Shown here piece by piece: positions 1 through 9,148 of a stretch of 64,000 bases of DNA. Position 1 is the stretch's first letter. The number at the start of each line of letters is the position of its first letter. The translations under genes and the position numbers were made by a program. Under the pieces are notes generated by a model. It saw only the letters and a program-made list of their open reading frames with translations, had not been told where the DNA came from and did no database searches. This DNA comes from an uncultured Bacteroides sp. Its GTDB lineage: Bacteria; Bacteroidota; Bacteroidia; Bacteroidales; Bacteroidaceae. Location of the stretch: contig CALUOO010000001.1 in NCBI GenBank assembly GCA_944322345.1, positions 124,001 through 188,000 on the forward strand, read 5' to 3'.

Positions 1-1055
1 CGAAGGACAGTCTGATGATTTTCAACAATACCAAAGTGATTCAGGCACGACTGCATTTCCGGAAAGAGACAGGAGCGCTGATCGAAGTGTTCTGTCTGGA
101 GCCGATAGAACCGAACGACTATGCACTGAACTTCCAGCAAACGGAACATGCCGCATGGTTGTGTATGGTGGGAAATCTGAAGAAATGGAAAGAGGGAACG
201 CTGAAACGCGAAATGACTGTAAAAGGACAACCGGTGACGCTGACTGCCACAAAAGGAGAATGCAGAGGAACCAGCCATCGGATAGACTTCGGATGGAACA
301 ATCCCGACATCACATTCGCCGATATTCTGGAGGTATTTGGCGAACTTCCTATCCCGCCCTATCTGAACCGGGAGACACAGGAAAGCGACAAGGAGACGTA
401 TCAGACAGTCTACTCCAAAATAAAAGGCTCAGTAGCAGCCCCCACCGCAGGGCTACACTTCACGCCGCGTGTGCTGGAGAGACTGAAAGAGACCGGCGTA
501 GAGCTGGAAGAGCTGACCTTACATGTAGGCGCAGGCACATTCCGCCCTGTAAAAAGCGAAGAGATTGAGGGACACGAGATGCACACAGAATACATCTCGG
601 TGAACCGGGAAACCATCCGGAAACTGATAGACCACGATGCCCGTGCCATCGCTGTAGGCACCACATCGGTACGGACACTGGAGAGCCTGTACCACATCGG
701 TGTAACCCTTGCCGGGAATCCGGACGCAACGGAAGAAGAGCTCCACGTCCGCCAGTGGCAACCGTACGAATCATTCGAAGAGATTCCAGCCGTAGTAGCA
801 TTACAAAAGATACTGGGATACCTCGACCGTCACGGTATGGAGACGCTGCACACCAGCACGCAAATCATCATCGCACCGGGATACCGGTACAGAATTGTAA
901 AGGCAATGGTGACTAACTTCCATCAGCCGCAAAGCACACTGCTACTGCTCGTATCTGCCTTTATCGGCGACAACTGGAAAGCCGTATACGACTATGCACT
1001 GAACCACAGCTTCCGCTTCCTCAGCTACGGCGACTCATCCTTATTAATCCCATAG
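1..1055 (+). CDS. QueA-like S-adenosylmethionine:tRNA ribosyltransferase-isomerase, 5' truncated by window edge
   Basis: QueA transfers and isomerises the ribosyl part of SAM onto preQ1-tRNA to give epoxyqueuosine in the tRNA anticodon. The frame is open to the left edge and reads K-D-S-L before MIFNNTKVIQARL, which matches the internal FNNTKV motif of the family, so the ATG at 15 is internal and the true start lies outside the window. Other family signs are APTAGLHFT near residue 137, HVGAGTFRPV, GTTSVRTLES and the C-terminal VTNFHQPQSTLL. An insertion after the SVRTLE motif and divergent N-terminal sequence suggest the longer QueA paralogue found in Bacteroidota rather than canonical QueA; that is an inference. 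It ends nine bases before the NUDIX gene and is probably co-transcribed with it. Confidence 0.88.
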   Translation, partial: KDSLMIFNNTKVIQARLHFRKETGALIEVFCLEPIEPNDYALNFQQTEHAAWLCMVGNLKKWKEGTLKREMTVKGQPVTLTATKGECRGTSHRIDFGWNNPDITFADILEVFGELPIPPYLNRETQESDKETYQTVYSKIKGSVAAPTAGLHFTPRVLERLKETGVELEELTLHVGAGTFRPVKSEEIEGHEMHTEYISVNRETIRKLIDHDARAIAVGTTSVRTLESLYHIGVTLAGNPDATEEELHVRQWQPYESFEEIPAVVALQKILGYLDRHGMETLHTSTQIIIAPGYRYRIVKAMVTNFHQPQSTLLLLVSAFIGDNWKAVYDYALNHSFRFLSYGDSSLLIP

Positions 1056-1064
1056 TAAAAAAAT

Positions 1065-1565
1065 ATGCCAACAGACAACAGTCAGGAAATATTTCCTGTA
1101 GTAGACGAACAGGGAAACATCACAGGAGCCGCCACACGAGGCGAATGTCACAACGGAAGTAAACTGCTCCATCCGGTAGTGCACCTTCATGTATTCAATC
1201 CGCAGGGAGAACTCTACCTGCAGAAACGTCCCGAATGGAAAGACATTCAGCCAGGGCGATGGGATACCGCTGTAGGAGGCCACGTCGACTTGGGCGAAAG
1301 TGTGGAAATGGCACTGAAACGTGAAGCAGAAGAAGAGCTGGGCATCACCGGCTTTACTGCCGAGCTGCTGGAAAGCTACGTATTTGAATCGGAACGGGAA
1401 AAAGAGCTCGTATTTGCCCACAAGACTGTTTACTCCGGAGAGATCTGCCCCAGCGACGAACTGGACGGAGGACGTTTTTGGGCCATAGAGGAAATTAAGG
1501 AACAAATAGGGAAAGGAGTATTCACCCCGAATTTCGAACAGGAATTCCAACGACTGGGGTTCTGA
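1065..1565 (+). CDS. NUDIX hydrolase (isopentenyl-isomerase-like subgroup)
   Basis: A 166-residue cytoplasmic protein with a complete Nudix box: G72, E78, R86-E87, E90-E91 and G93 fit GX5EX7REUXEEXGU, the Mg-binding motif that cleaves nucleoside-diphosphate-X substrates. The N-terminal pattern (PVVDEQGN, then a charged stretch, HPVVHLHVFN and LQKRP) is typical of the family that includes type 1 isopentenyl-diphosphate isomerase and YfcD-like hydrolases. The substrate cannot be told from sequence. It follows the QueA-like gene after nine bases, so the two likely form one transcript. The next gene is convergent, and the hairpin at 1630-1662 between them has its T-tract on the other strand. Confidence 0.88.
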   Translation: MPTDNSQEIFPVVDEQGNITGAATRGECHNGSKLLHPVVHLHVFNPQGELYLQKRPEWKDIQPGRWDTAVGGHVDLGESVEMALKREAEEELGITGFTAELLESYVFESEREKELVFAHKTVYSGEICPSDELDGGRFWAIEEIKEQIGKGVFTPNFEQEFQRLGF

Positions 1566-1623
1566 AAATCTCTATCCATTGAACAGAAGAAGTTCCTTCT
1601 TCTTTCTGCATCTCAGGAAATAA

Positions 1624-1662
1624 CAAAAAATAGGGCTATCTTATAAGTGAAGACAGCCCTAT
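1624..1662 (-). terminator. Rho-independent terminator of the GH43 gene
   Basis: The arms 1630-1642 and 1650-1662 form a 13-bp stem with a 7-base loop. The one imperfect position is an A/C mismatch as + strand RNA but a G-U wobble as - strand RNA. On the - strand the stem is followed by a run of six T (1624-1629), 20 bases beyond the GH43 stop. Confidence 0.8.
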
Positions 1663-1681
1663 AGAAGAATTAATTCACAGT

Positions 1682-2677
1682 CTACTTATTTTTCAGCTTT
1701 CTTGGCTTAACACCTTCAAAAGTCATTTTCACAGGCTTGATATAACCGTCTTTATCAAAATACATACGGTCGATGCAAGTAGCACGGCTGTCACGCCCTG
1801 TCTCGTTCAGCGGACGACGGTGATAAACGATATACCATTCATCCTTCCCCGGACCTTTGATAACAGAATGATGCCCTGCTCCGGTAGCCACCTTTGGGTC
1901 CTGTTGCAAAATCTTTCCTATGCGTTTGAACGGTCCGAAAGGAGAATCGGCGATAGCATATGCTACGCTGTAGTCCGGACCACCCCATCCGCCTTCCGAC
2001 CACATGAAATAATATTTTCCTTTACGCTTCAGCATGAAAGGGCCCTCTACATAGTTTTCGGGAGTCACTTCTTTATACATTGTCCCATCTTCAAAAGGAA
2101 CAATGCTCAGCAAATCGGGTGCCAGCTTAACCATATTGCAATGACGCCAACCACCATAGTACATATAATACTGTCCGTCATCATCCTTAAAGATGAACTG
2201 GTCAATAGGCTGTGCACCATTAATAATCTTATCGATCAGAGGCTTTCCTAAAGCATCCTTGAACGGACCGGCTGGATTGTCGGCCACAGCAACTCCAATG
2301 CCCCCCAGCTCGTCATTATTCTGAATGTCATTCGCTCCGAAGAACATATAATATTTGCCGTTGGCATGAATAACTGCCGGTGCCCACATTGCCCTACGTG
2401 CCCAGCAGACATTTGCCTTTTCGAGCACACGTGGATGTTTCTCCCAATTTACCAGATCGGTAGAAGAAAACGCATCCATAAAAACCTGATCATCATACTC
2501 TGCCGAATAAGTCGGATAAATCCAATATTCATTACCGAACACAGCGCCCTCCGGATCGGCATACCAACCTTCAAAAATCGGATTACCACTAGTCTCTTTC
2601 TCAGAAGAGCCGTTCTGAGCCATCAGGGATACAGAGCATCCCAGCATCAGGGAAAGAATCATCTTTCTACACTTCAT
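1682..2677 (-). CDS. Secreted glycoside hydrolase family 43 protein
   Basis: GH43 enzymes are inverting five-bladed beta-propellers, mostly arabinofuranosidases, xylosidases or galactan hydrolases. The 331-residue protein has a signal peptide (about residues 1-20, ending SLMA-Q). The expected catalytic set is visible: base Asp41 in WYADPEG, pKa-modulating Asp159 in QPIDQF, acid Glu211 in NYVEGPF, and His269/His270 in GAGHHS. No extra binding module is present, so the catalytic domain stands alone. The substrate is not readable; subfamily assignment would need a tree. It lies 82 bases downstream of the MG2-domain gene with no terminator between, so the two may share a transcript, and a strong terminator follows its stop. 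Confidence 0.9.
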   Translation of the reverse strand: MKCRKMILSLMLGCSVSLMAQNGSSEKETSGNPIFEGWYADPEGAVFGNEYWIYPTYSAEYDDQVFMDAFSSTDLVNWEKHPRVLEKANVCWARRAMWAPAVIHANGKYYMFFGANDIQNNDELGGIGVAVADNPAGPFKDALGKPLIDKIINGAQPIDQFIFKDDDGQYYMYYGGWRHCNMVKLAPDLLSIVPFEDGTMYKEVTPENYVEGPFMLKRKGKYYFMWSEGGWGGPDYSVAYAIADSPFGPFKRIGKILQQDPKVATGAGHHSVIKGPGKDEWYIVYHRRPLNETGRDSRATCIDRMYFDKDGYIKPVKMTFEGVKPRKLKNK

Positions 2678-2759
2678 TGTCTTTCGTCTATTATTTTGAT
2701 TAATAAATTAAATGTTCATTTTGTGTCTATTGTCCTAACAGATTTCCGGCAATTCTTTC

Positions 2760-5429
2760 TTATTTTTCTTCCGAAATGGTAGAATAGGTCACGGTTCCAA
2801 TCCTACCGTCGTCGGTTAAAGTTTCTGCCTGAATAATCAAAGGAGTAGAATACTGATTATTGTAACATTCTATCACCGCTTTTCCGTTCTCATCTGTTTT
2901 CACTGACGGATTCCAGTAGAGTGTACGTCTCTGGTCTTTCTTATCCATATAAAGTTCCTTCATCGGATAGGCCGGAGAATAATAATCAAGTATTGGCGTA
3001 TACCCCTGCAAGACAGTACGGCGAGTACCCAAAGCTGCTGTCTCGTTTTTGTTCAGCACATCGTGATAAGGAAGAGGAATGAGATAAACAAAAACATACT
3101 TCGTGATATCATTCAAGATAGATTCTCCGACAGTATTATTAGCAGTACCGGTAGCACCTACCGCATCATCAGCAGCAGTTTCCACATCCGTAGCATACAT
3201 CGAAGAAGCATCCATATCATCGGCACCAAGATCGGTAGTCGCCTCGCTGATACTTGTAGATTTAGAATTCTGAATGATATCATCACTCAAGGCTTTACTT
3301 CCCTGACAGATCAGAATAGATGAAAGTCCATCAATTTCAGTCATCATCATTCTTTTTTCTATGGCAGACAGAATCTTTCCATCCAAAATAAATACCATCT
3401 GTTTCTGACGATAAGTATAGGTGTCTGTCCGTCGATCCCATAAGAACTGGTCGTTCATCATTTCGAGAAACTCGGGAATTGTTCCGACAAACTTTCCTTC
3501 ATCGCGCATCTTATCCACCGTCCGGCGAACATCATAATAAGCATCCACACTCTGTTCGCTGACAGTAGTGCTCATCTGCCCTTTACGTTTACTCTTAATC
3601 GTCACTTCATCCAACAGATAATTTCCAGACAAACGGGAAATAGAATCCAGATAAAGCGAATCAAAGACTTCGGTTCTCTGTTGCCATTCCTTCAGATCTT
3701 TCCACTGAGGATTAAGTTCTTCGTAAGCCAACGGTCTCAGATCGGGAGTAAAATTCCGGTCCAGCATAATGGAAGCATCCGTATTTCTTTTCTTATTTTG
3801 TTTTCGTGTCTGAATCAATGCCTCTTCAGTACCCACAAAATCTTCTAAAGGAATACTGAAACGTCCCTCCTCATCTGTCGTAGTCTGTCCGGTAATAAAA
3901 CCGGCATCTTCTTTTTTGATTGCCACGCTGAGGTTAATATTCTTCATCGGTTTCTTCAGTATAGTAGATTTCACCTGTCCGTTCAGAATCAATTGCTGCT
4001 CGGGCGCCTGTAATGGGACAAAAGGAGTAACACCTATCAATTGTTCCATATCATATTTTCTCCATCCATGTACCAGCATCAGGACATCCAGTTCTTCCAA
4101 TTTCCGGGGAGTCATATCAGAAAAATAATACCCCGGCTGATGAATGTAACCTTTCAGGTCAGATGTAAACAAAAGATCAGTAAACATGTTATTGTCATAT
4201 TCCAAATAATCGGAACGTAGCGCATCACGGATACTGACAGACATACGCCCTGCCACAGGAGTTCCTGCCGCATCTTTCAATTGCAGTTCGCAACGGATTG
4301 GTGCATACGGTGTATAAATCTGCCGTACTCCCTGAACGGAAATATTCAAAGGAGAACGGGGATAAGAAAACGAGAAGCGCTCGCACAATGTATGACCGGC
4401 ATGATTAATCAGACTAATCTGAAGTACTCCCGTCGGCAAATCGCGTGTACGAAGAGCGAACTGCTGCGTAGTTCCAGGCTGACAATCAATTACTTGATAA
4501 GCGCAAGGCATTCCCTGATGTGAGATGAATACAGCCAGTGTATCTCTCACTGTAGCAGCGTTGCAAGCCACCTGTACAGCAATGGCCCCCCCACCGTTTT
4601 CTACAGTCATCACATATCCTGAAGGCAGTGCCTCCGGAAGATCGAATTTATACTCTTTTCCTTGAAAATTTACACGTGCAACTGCAGGTTTTGCAGCCGG
4701 GGTATAATTGAAATGCCCCATTCCATCATGCAATGTTTCTATTTTGGCAAGTTCTGTTCCTTCTTTTGAATAAACAGCACCCGACAACTGAATATCACCG
4801 GCACGATTGCTTTCTGCCTTAAAAGCAATTTTCGACTCAACCCCTTCTACCAATTGTCCACCCTCAGGGAAAAAGCGCAGGGAGAGTTTATCTTTGGTCA
4901 TGAATGGACGCTGTTCCATCGATTCACTCAAAGTATAGTTGGTGATATTACGTTCCAGCTGGTCTCCTTGAGTCATTTTATATATCGGGAAAGTCCGAGA
5001 GAAATATTGTGGTTCTGAGAAGCCAAGCATCCATCGCGTATACGCTCTCACTTCATAATATCCCGAAAACATAGTTTTTGGCAAGACAAACTGTCCGGTT
5101 CCTTCCCCCTTCGTCAACTTAATAATCTGCTTATCGGCAACATGTCCGGCCTGATCCACCAACTCCACATAGAGTGGTTTACTGATAGCACTATATACTG
5201 GCTGATCGGCAAGTGTCACATAAGCTTTGAACCAGATTGTATCTCCCAGATAATAACTTGTATTATCAAAATGCAGATAAGCTTTTTCCCGCGGATAGTT
5301 GACAGCAAACGTCTGAGCCTGCTTCATATAACGTGCAAATATACTGTCTGCTATAGCAGTTTGCCCAAATGCCTGTATCAGAAAGAAAAGGCTAAACAGT
5401 GCAATAAACGTAAATCTTCTTTTTTTCAT
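2760..5429 (-). CDS. Large secreted MG2-domain protein with a TonB-receptor plug-like C-terminal part
   Basis: 889 residues with a cleavable signal peptide (about 1-22, ending AFGQ). The N-terminal region has the bacterial alpha-2-macroglobulin MG2 pattern: EKAYLHFDNTSYYLGDTIWFKAY near residues 46-70, then GxFVLPKTMFSGYYEVRAYTRWM near 113-133. A second beta-sandwich near 485-530 (LNGQVKST, then TTDEEGRFSIPL) resembles the carboxypeptidase-regulatory fold. The region after about residue 610 (ITIKSKRKGQ, then FILDGK and a long acidic insertion) resembles a TonB-receptor plug. No transmembrane barrel follows. Members of this family in Bacteroidota are mostly uncharacterised cell-envelope proteins; a role in binding or handling host protein is only a guess. 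It is the likely first gene of a pair with the GH43 gene. Confidence 0.7.
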   Translation of the reverse strand: MKKRRFTFIALFSLFFLIQAFGQTAIADSIFARYMKQAQTFAVNYPREKAYLHFDNTSYYLGDTIWFKAYVTLADQPVYSAISKPLYVELVDQAGHVADKQIIKLTKGEGTGQFVLPKTMFSGYYEVRAYTRWMLGFSEPQYFSRTFPIYKMTQGDQLERNITNYTLSESMEQRPFMTKDKLSLRFFPEGGQLVEGVESKIAFKAESNRAGDIQLSGAVYSKEGTELAKIETLHDGMGHFNYTPAAKPAVARVNFQGKEYKFDLPEALPSGYVMTVENGGGAIAVQVACNAATVRDTLAVFISHQGMPCAYQVIDCQPGTTQQFALRTRDLPTGVLQISLINHAGHTLCERFSFSYPRSPLNISVQGVRQIYTPYAPIRCELQLKDAAGTPVAGRMSVSIRDALRSDYLEYDNNMFTDLLFTSDLKGYIHQPGYYFSDMTPRKLEELDVLMLVHGWRKYDMEQLIGVTPFVPLQAPEQQLILNGQVKSTILKKPMKNINLSVAIKKEDAGFITGQTTTDEEGRFSIPLEDFVGTEEALIQTRKQNKKRNTDASIMLDRNFTPDLRPLAYEELNPQWKDLKEWQQRTEVFDSLYLDSISRLSGNYLLDEVTIKSKRKGQMSTTVSEQSVDAYYDVRRTVDKMRDEGKFVGTIPEFLEMMNDQFLWDRRTDTYTYRQKQMVFILDGKILSAIEKRMMMTEIDGLSSILICQGSKALSDDIIQNSKSTSISEATTDLGADDMDASSMYATDVETAADDAVGATGTANNTVGESILNDITKYVFVYLIPLPYHDVLNKNETAALGTRRTVLQGYTPILDYYSPAYPMKELYMDKKDQRRTLYWNPSVKTDENGKAVIECYNNQYSTPLIIQAETLTDDGRIGTVTYSTISEEK

Positions 5430-5517
5430 ACTTCATTACTTAACAAACAAGAGAAGACATTAACAAAATGACATAAAATCAGGTTGTCGCAAGTTCTTTC
5501 CTCACTTATTTTCCATC

Positions 5518-5525
5518 CAAATATA
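5518..5525 (-). promoter_or_regulatory. Candidate -7 box of the MG2-domain gene
   Basis: TATATTTG on the - strand matches the Bacteroidota -7 consensus TAnnTTTG, about 90 bases upstream of the start codon. No clear TTTG -33 box is present at the usual spacing, so support is moderate. Confidence 0.4.
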
Positions 5526-5670
5526 AATACTTATTTTTACATAAGGTCTTTTTGAAGCAATATTTTTTCTGACAGTCACCAATCATCCTTGCAACCTTGA
5601 CATTCCGGACAGGTTTCTTTTTATCAAGCTTACAAGTCAAGACAACAAGGAATTACCTTAAAACTCCTAT

Positions 5671-5717
5671 AAAAATCCGGAAGCAGAAACCACCTACATT
5701 CATTTCCACTTCCGGAT
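5671..5717 (-). terminator. Terminator-like hairpin, second of a tandem pair
   Basis: Arms ATCCGGAAG (5675-5683) and CTTCCGGAT (5709-5717) pair perfectly over 9 bp with a 25-base loop that can pair further (GAAA with TTTC). On the - strand the stem is followed by TTTTTA. It lies about 210 bases beyond the GH92 stop, behind the hairpin at 5733-5792. Confidence 0.5.
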
Positions 5718-5726
5718 AATCTAAAC

Positions 5727-5792
5727 AAAAAAGAGGCGACTCATTCTAACAGTTATCCATATTTCATGCACATCTGCCTGAAGAGTCGCCTC
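5727..5792 (-). terminator. Terminator-like hairpin with long loop after GH92
   Basis: GAGGCGACTC (5733-5742) and GAGTCGCCTC (5783-5792) form a perfect, GC-rich 10-bp stem around a 40-base loop. On the - strand six T follow directly (5727-5732). It is the first such structure met by transcripts leaving the GH92 gene. The loop is longer than usual for an intrinsic terminator. Confidence 0.55.
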
Positions 5793-5927
5793 GAAGCCAT
5801 TTCTCAATTACATGAGAAATAGAACTGATACACCGAAAAAGACTGACGAATTGACTAAAAGGCCCCAAAACAAAATAAAAGTCAACTCAAAAATCATTTT
5901 TCCGGAAAATCAAACATGTTTTTTACT

Positions 5928-8261
5928 TCACGACGGAGAATTCTGTGCATTCTGCTGATACTTCATTGTCTTCCCCTGTACCGACAATGAAGGCGGAACT
6001 GCCTCATCGGATACCGCTCTCCGGCGATTTGGTTGCTCACTCATCACAAAACGAAGTTTCACTCCATTCCGTATTTCATCGTAAGTAAGATAAGACTTAT
6101 CGCATTTTTTCCCATTGACATACAGTTCCTTCACATAGACATTTTCCTTTGACCAGTTCTCTGCTGTCATCTCAATATCTTTACCATTGCTCATCCGGAC
6201 AGTTAAAGCCTCCACACACGGTGAGCCGATATTATAAATATTACTTGAAGGAGCAATCGGATAAAAGCCAAGACAGTTGAACATATACCAAGCTGACATC
6301 TGACCGCAATCATCATTTCCACTCAACGCATCTGGAGTATTTCCATAGAAGCGGTCTGCAATGGTGCGCACCCACTTCTGACACTTCCAAGGTTCTTTCA
6401 GGTAGTTGTAAAGGTAAGCAATGTGATGACAAGGTTCGTTTCCATGCCAATAGGCTCCGATACGTCCCTGAATGTCGTGTGCCCCCGGAATATCATCCGG
6501 CAGTTCGGTTGTAAAGAGATCGTCCAATCGCTGACGGAAAAGTTTCTTGCCGATCTCGTTCATATAGCCTTGTACATCCTGCGGCACATACCAGGTGTAT
6601 TGTAAAGTAAATCCTTCTGTAATATCCCCCCATCCGTTGACCGAGCCCGGTCCCTGATAGGCTACAGGAGTGAATGGTGTACGCCAGTTGCCCTTGCTGT
6701 CACGCCCTCTCATGTATTTTGTCTCAGGATCTATCAGATTCTGATAAGAGAGCGAACGGTTCAGGAAATAACGGTAATCATCTTCTTTCCCCAATACTTT
6801 AGCGGCCTGTGCAATACAGTAATCATCGTAGGCATATTCCAAAGTCTTCGATACAGATTCAGCCTCTTTGTCGAAGGGAACATAACCGATGGTACGATAC
6901 TCTGGCAGGCAATCGAAGTTGGGGTTCATGGCTGTTGTCTTCATTGCTTCATACGCACGTTCATAGTCAAATCCCTTCACCCCTTTTACAATCATATCAG
7001 CAAGCACGGAAACTGCATGATACCCAATCATACACCAAGTTTCGTTTCCATAAAACGACCAGATAGGCAACATCTTCTCTACACTTTTATCGTAATGTGC
7101 CAGCATGGAATTGGCGATGTCGGCATTAATCTCCTGATGCACCAGATTGAACCACGGATGCAAGGCACGATAGGTATCCCACAGAGAGAAAACCGTATAA
7201 TTGGTAAAGCCTTCAGCCTTCTCTATATTCTTGTCAAGTCCACGGAAACTACCATCCGCATCCTGAAAGATGAACGGATGCAAAGCTGCATGATAAGCCG
7301 ACGTATAGAACGTCTCCTTTGTTTTCCTGTCTGCAGTCAGTGTATATTTGGAAAGTTCCTTTTCCCAAAGTTCTTCACCCTTATTTTTTAAAGCGTCAAA
7401 CGTCATTCCGTCCAACTCTTTCAGATTCAACATTGCACCAGCTGTGCTGACAGCCGAGATTGCAGTTTTCACAACAACCTCCTCTCCTTCCGAAGTATCG
7501 AAAGAGATACAAGCCATCAGGTTCTTTCCCCATGCCTCATAACTGCTACGATAGCGGGAGGTATTATAGATTACAGGTTTCTTGTCCTGCATAATACGCA
7601 GTCCGGTGAGTTTTTTAGAGAAAGTAGCCACGAAATAAACATGACGCTCAGGTCCCCATCCCTTCACCAGTTTATAGCCTGTCAGCGTAGAATCGTTAAT
7701 CATACGCAAATTTGCCCATTCGCACGATTGCCACAGAGTGTGGTTCATATCAATCATGATGAAAGCCTTATCCGATTTCGGATAAGTGAAACGAAACATC
7801 CCGCTACGCAACCCGGAAGTCATTTCTACCTTTACTCCATAATCCTCCAGAACTACGCCATAATAATTGGGAGAAGCCCATTCACGATCGTGTGAATACC
7901 GGGAACGATAGCCACTGTCCGGCTGTTCGTGTGTTCCGGGATCAAGTTTCATTTCGCCAGTTCCGGGAATGAAAAGGAAATCTCCTAAATCGGGAATTCC
8001 GGTTCCGCTCAGATGAGTCAGACTGAATCCAAGCAGCGTGGTATGTGCATACTTATATCCGGCAGCCGCATCATAAAATTTGCTGTCAGTGTCTGGGCTT
8101 ATCTGAATACCTCCAAAAGGAATCTGAGCTCCGGGATATACATTTCCATATCCGTCTGTACCCACAAACGGATTTACATAATCTATCAGACGACTGTCTT
8201 GAGCCATGCCCGGTAGCATAAAAGCTGCCAGACATGAGCAAACCAAAAACAATTTTCTCAT
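5928..8261 (-). CDS. Secreted GH92 exo-alpha-mannosidase
   Basis: GH92 enzymes are calcium-dependent, inverting exo-alpha-mannosidases that trim mannose from N-glycans and related chains. I take the ATG at 8261 (777 residues) rather than an upstream ATG because it gives a signal peptide (MRKLFLVCSC..GMA-Q) preceded by AGGA and lies just after the upstream gene's stop. Family motifs: YVNPFVGTDGYGNVYPGA at the N-terminus, LTHLSGTG near 81, candidate acid Glu549 in ITEGFTLQY, HGNEPCHH (606-613) and GNDDCGQMSAWY (648-659). It is the last gene of a probable three-gene operon (GH92, BSP peptidase, GH92) and is followed by two terminator-like hairpins. Linkage specificity cannot be read directly. 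Confidence 0.93.
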   Translation of the reverse strand: MRKLFLVCSCLAAFMLPGMAQDSRLIDYVNPFVGTDGYGNVYPGAQIPFGGIQISPDTDSKFYDAAAGYKYAHTTLLGFSLTHLSGTGIPDLGDFLFIPGTGEMKLDPGTHEQPDSGYRSRYSHDREWASPNYYGVVLEDYGVKVEMTSGLRSGMFRFTYPKSDKAFIMIDMNHTLWQSCEWANLRMINDSTLTGYKLVKGWGPERHVYFVATFSKKLTGLRIMQDKKPVIYNTSRYRSSYEAWGKNLMACISFDTSEGEEVVVKTAISAVSTAGAMLNLKELDGMTFDALKNKGEELWEKELSKYTLTADRKTKETFYTSAYHAALHPFIFQDADGSFRGLDKNIEKAEGFTNYTVFSLWDTYRALHPWFNLVHQEINADIANSMLAHYDKSVEKMLPIWSFYGNETWCMIGYHAVSVLADMIVKGVKGFDYERAYEAMKTTAMNPNFDCLPEYRTIGYVPFDKEAESVSKTLEYAYDDYCIAQAAKVLGKEDDYRYFLNRSLSYQNLIDPETKYMRGRDSKGNWRTPFTPVAYQGPGSVNGWGDITEGFTLQYTWYVPQDVQGYMNEIGKKLFRQRLDDLFTTELPDDIPGAHDIQGRIGAYWHGNEPCHHIAYLYNYLKEPWKCQKWVRTIADRFYGNTPDALSGNDDCGQMSAWYMFNCLGFYPIAPSSNIYNIGSPCVEALTVRMSNGKDIEMTAENWSKENVYVKELYVNGKKCDKSYLTYDEIRNGVKLRFVMSEQPNRRRAVSDEAVPPSLSVQGKTMKYQQNAQNSPS

Positions 8262-8284
8262 CGTTTTCCTGTCCGTAAATTGAT

Positions 8285-9079
8285 TTATGCCTGAATATCT
8301 CCTACAGCAACCTGATATTCGTGCCACAATTCATCTATGCTATACTCCTTGCCAAGCACATGCTTGATGGCACCATCAAATGACCATGGAATTACTTCCA
8401 ATGCGCTACGATTGAACTTGCGCAGGAATTCCGGATCTTTATTGTCACGCAGCCAAACAAGGAAATAACCAGTCGTGCGATAACCATCCATATAATTACC
8501 CCCTTTCGGACGTCCGTCCGGTCCGAAACCTCCGTTAGCCACACGGACTGCATCTGCCATACCTTCGATGAAAGCCCAGAAAACACGATTAGTTCCATAA
8601 GAGCCTATGCCTTGAGGCTCCAGCTGATAAGCGTGAGTAAGTTCGTGCAGCAATACACCGCGTGTCTCGAAGAACAGCTTCGCCGTATCGTTCTGAGCAA
8701 ACGAATGCTCGATATGACGGGTACTGTAGAAAATAGAAACTTCGCCGTTTCCACCTCCTTTGGCAGAGATTCCATCAATGTCTTCCAGTGTATAGTGAAT
8801 TTTGTGAACAGGTACAATGCTATCCTCGGGAGAATTGTAAAGTGTTGCCAACACTGTTTTTGCCTGCTCTTTTATATACGACTCTGCATCGGGAATGATA
8901 CGGTGATAAATATCCGATCCTTTGGTCTGAGGAGCTTTGTCTTCAAACAAAATCGTACCGACATTATATTTGTCCCATACAGCTGTAATATCTTTCTCAG
9001 TCTGTCCTTTACTTTTTGTGATGCATGCAGCTGTGCCCAGCAAAATGAACAGGGCACAAAGACAATAATTCTTTTTCAT
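8285..9079 (-). CDS. Basic-secretory-protein (BSP) family putative zinc metallopeptidase, exported
   Basis: 264 residues. HELTH at 145-149, followed by AYQLEPQG and an EGMADAVR motif near 172-179, fits the plant basic-secretory-protein family (PF04450), thought to be metallopeptidases. The N-terminus is an export signal; GTAAC ending at Cys19 could be a lipobox, but the -3 residue is Thr, so lipoprotein status is uncertain. It sits between two GH92 genes, 69 bases after one and 23 bases before the other, which argues that it acts on the same glycoprotein substrate. Proteolytic activity of the bacterial members is an inference. Confidence 0.8.
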   Translation of the reverse strand: MKKNYCLCALFILLGTAACITKSKGQTEKDITAVWDKYNVGTILFEDKAPQTKGSDIYHRIIPDAESYIKEQAKTVLATLYNSPEDSIVPVHKIHYTLEDIDGISAKGGGNGEVSIFYSTRHIEHSFAQNDTAKLFFETRGVLLHELTHAYQLEPQGIGSYGTNRVFWAFIEGMADAVRVANGGFGPDGRPKGGNYMDGYRTTGYFLVWLRDNKDPEFLRKFNRSALEVIPWSFDGAIKHVLGKEYSIDELWHEYQVAVGDIQA

Positions 9080-9148
9080 ATTGAGTTTCTTTTAAATAAA
9101 ATATTCGTTTATAAGTTATTCAGTTTTTTAGACTACGGTCTAATTTTA

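Larger units (their letters stand above)
5430..5927. other. Gene-free stretch with promoter and two terminator-like hairpins
   Basis: The 500-base gap between the start of the MG2-domain gene and the end of a GH92 gene holds a TAnnTTTG-type promoter (5518-5525, - strand) and two successive inverted repeats (5675-5717 and 5733-5792). I see no open frame with coding character and no RNA gene I can name. Confidence 0.6.

Noticed and set aside
9129-9142. TAGAC/GTCTA hairpin between GH92 and the BSP gene
   Set aside because: A 5-bp stem is too short, and an A-run rather than a T-run follows on the - strand.
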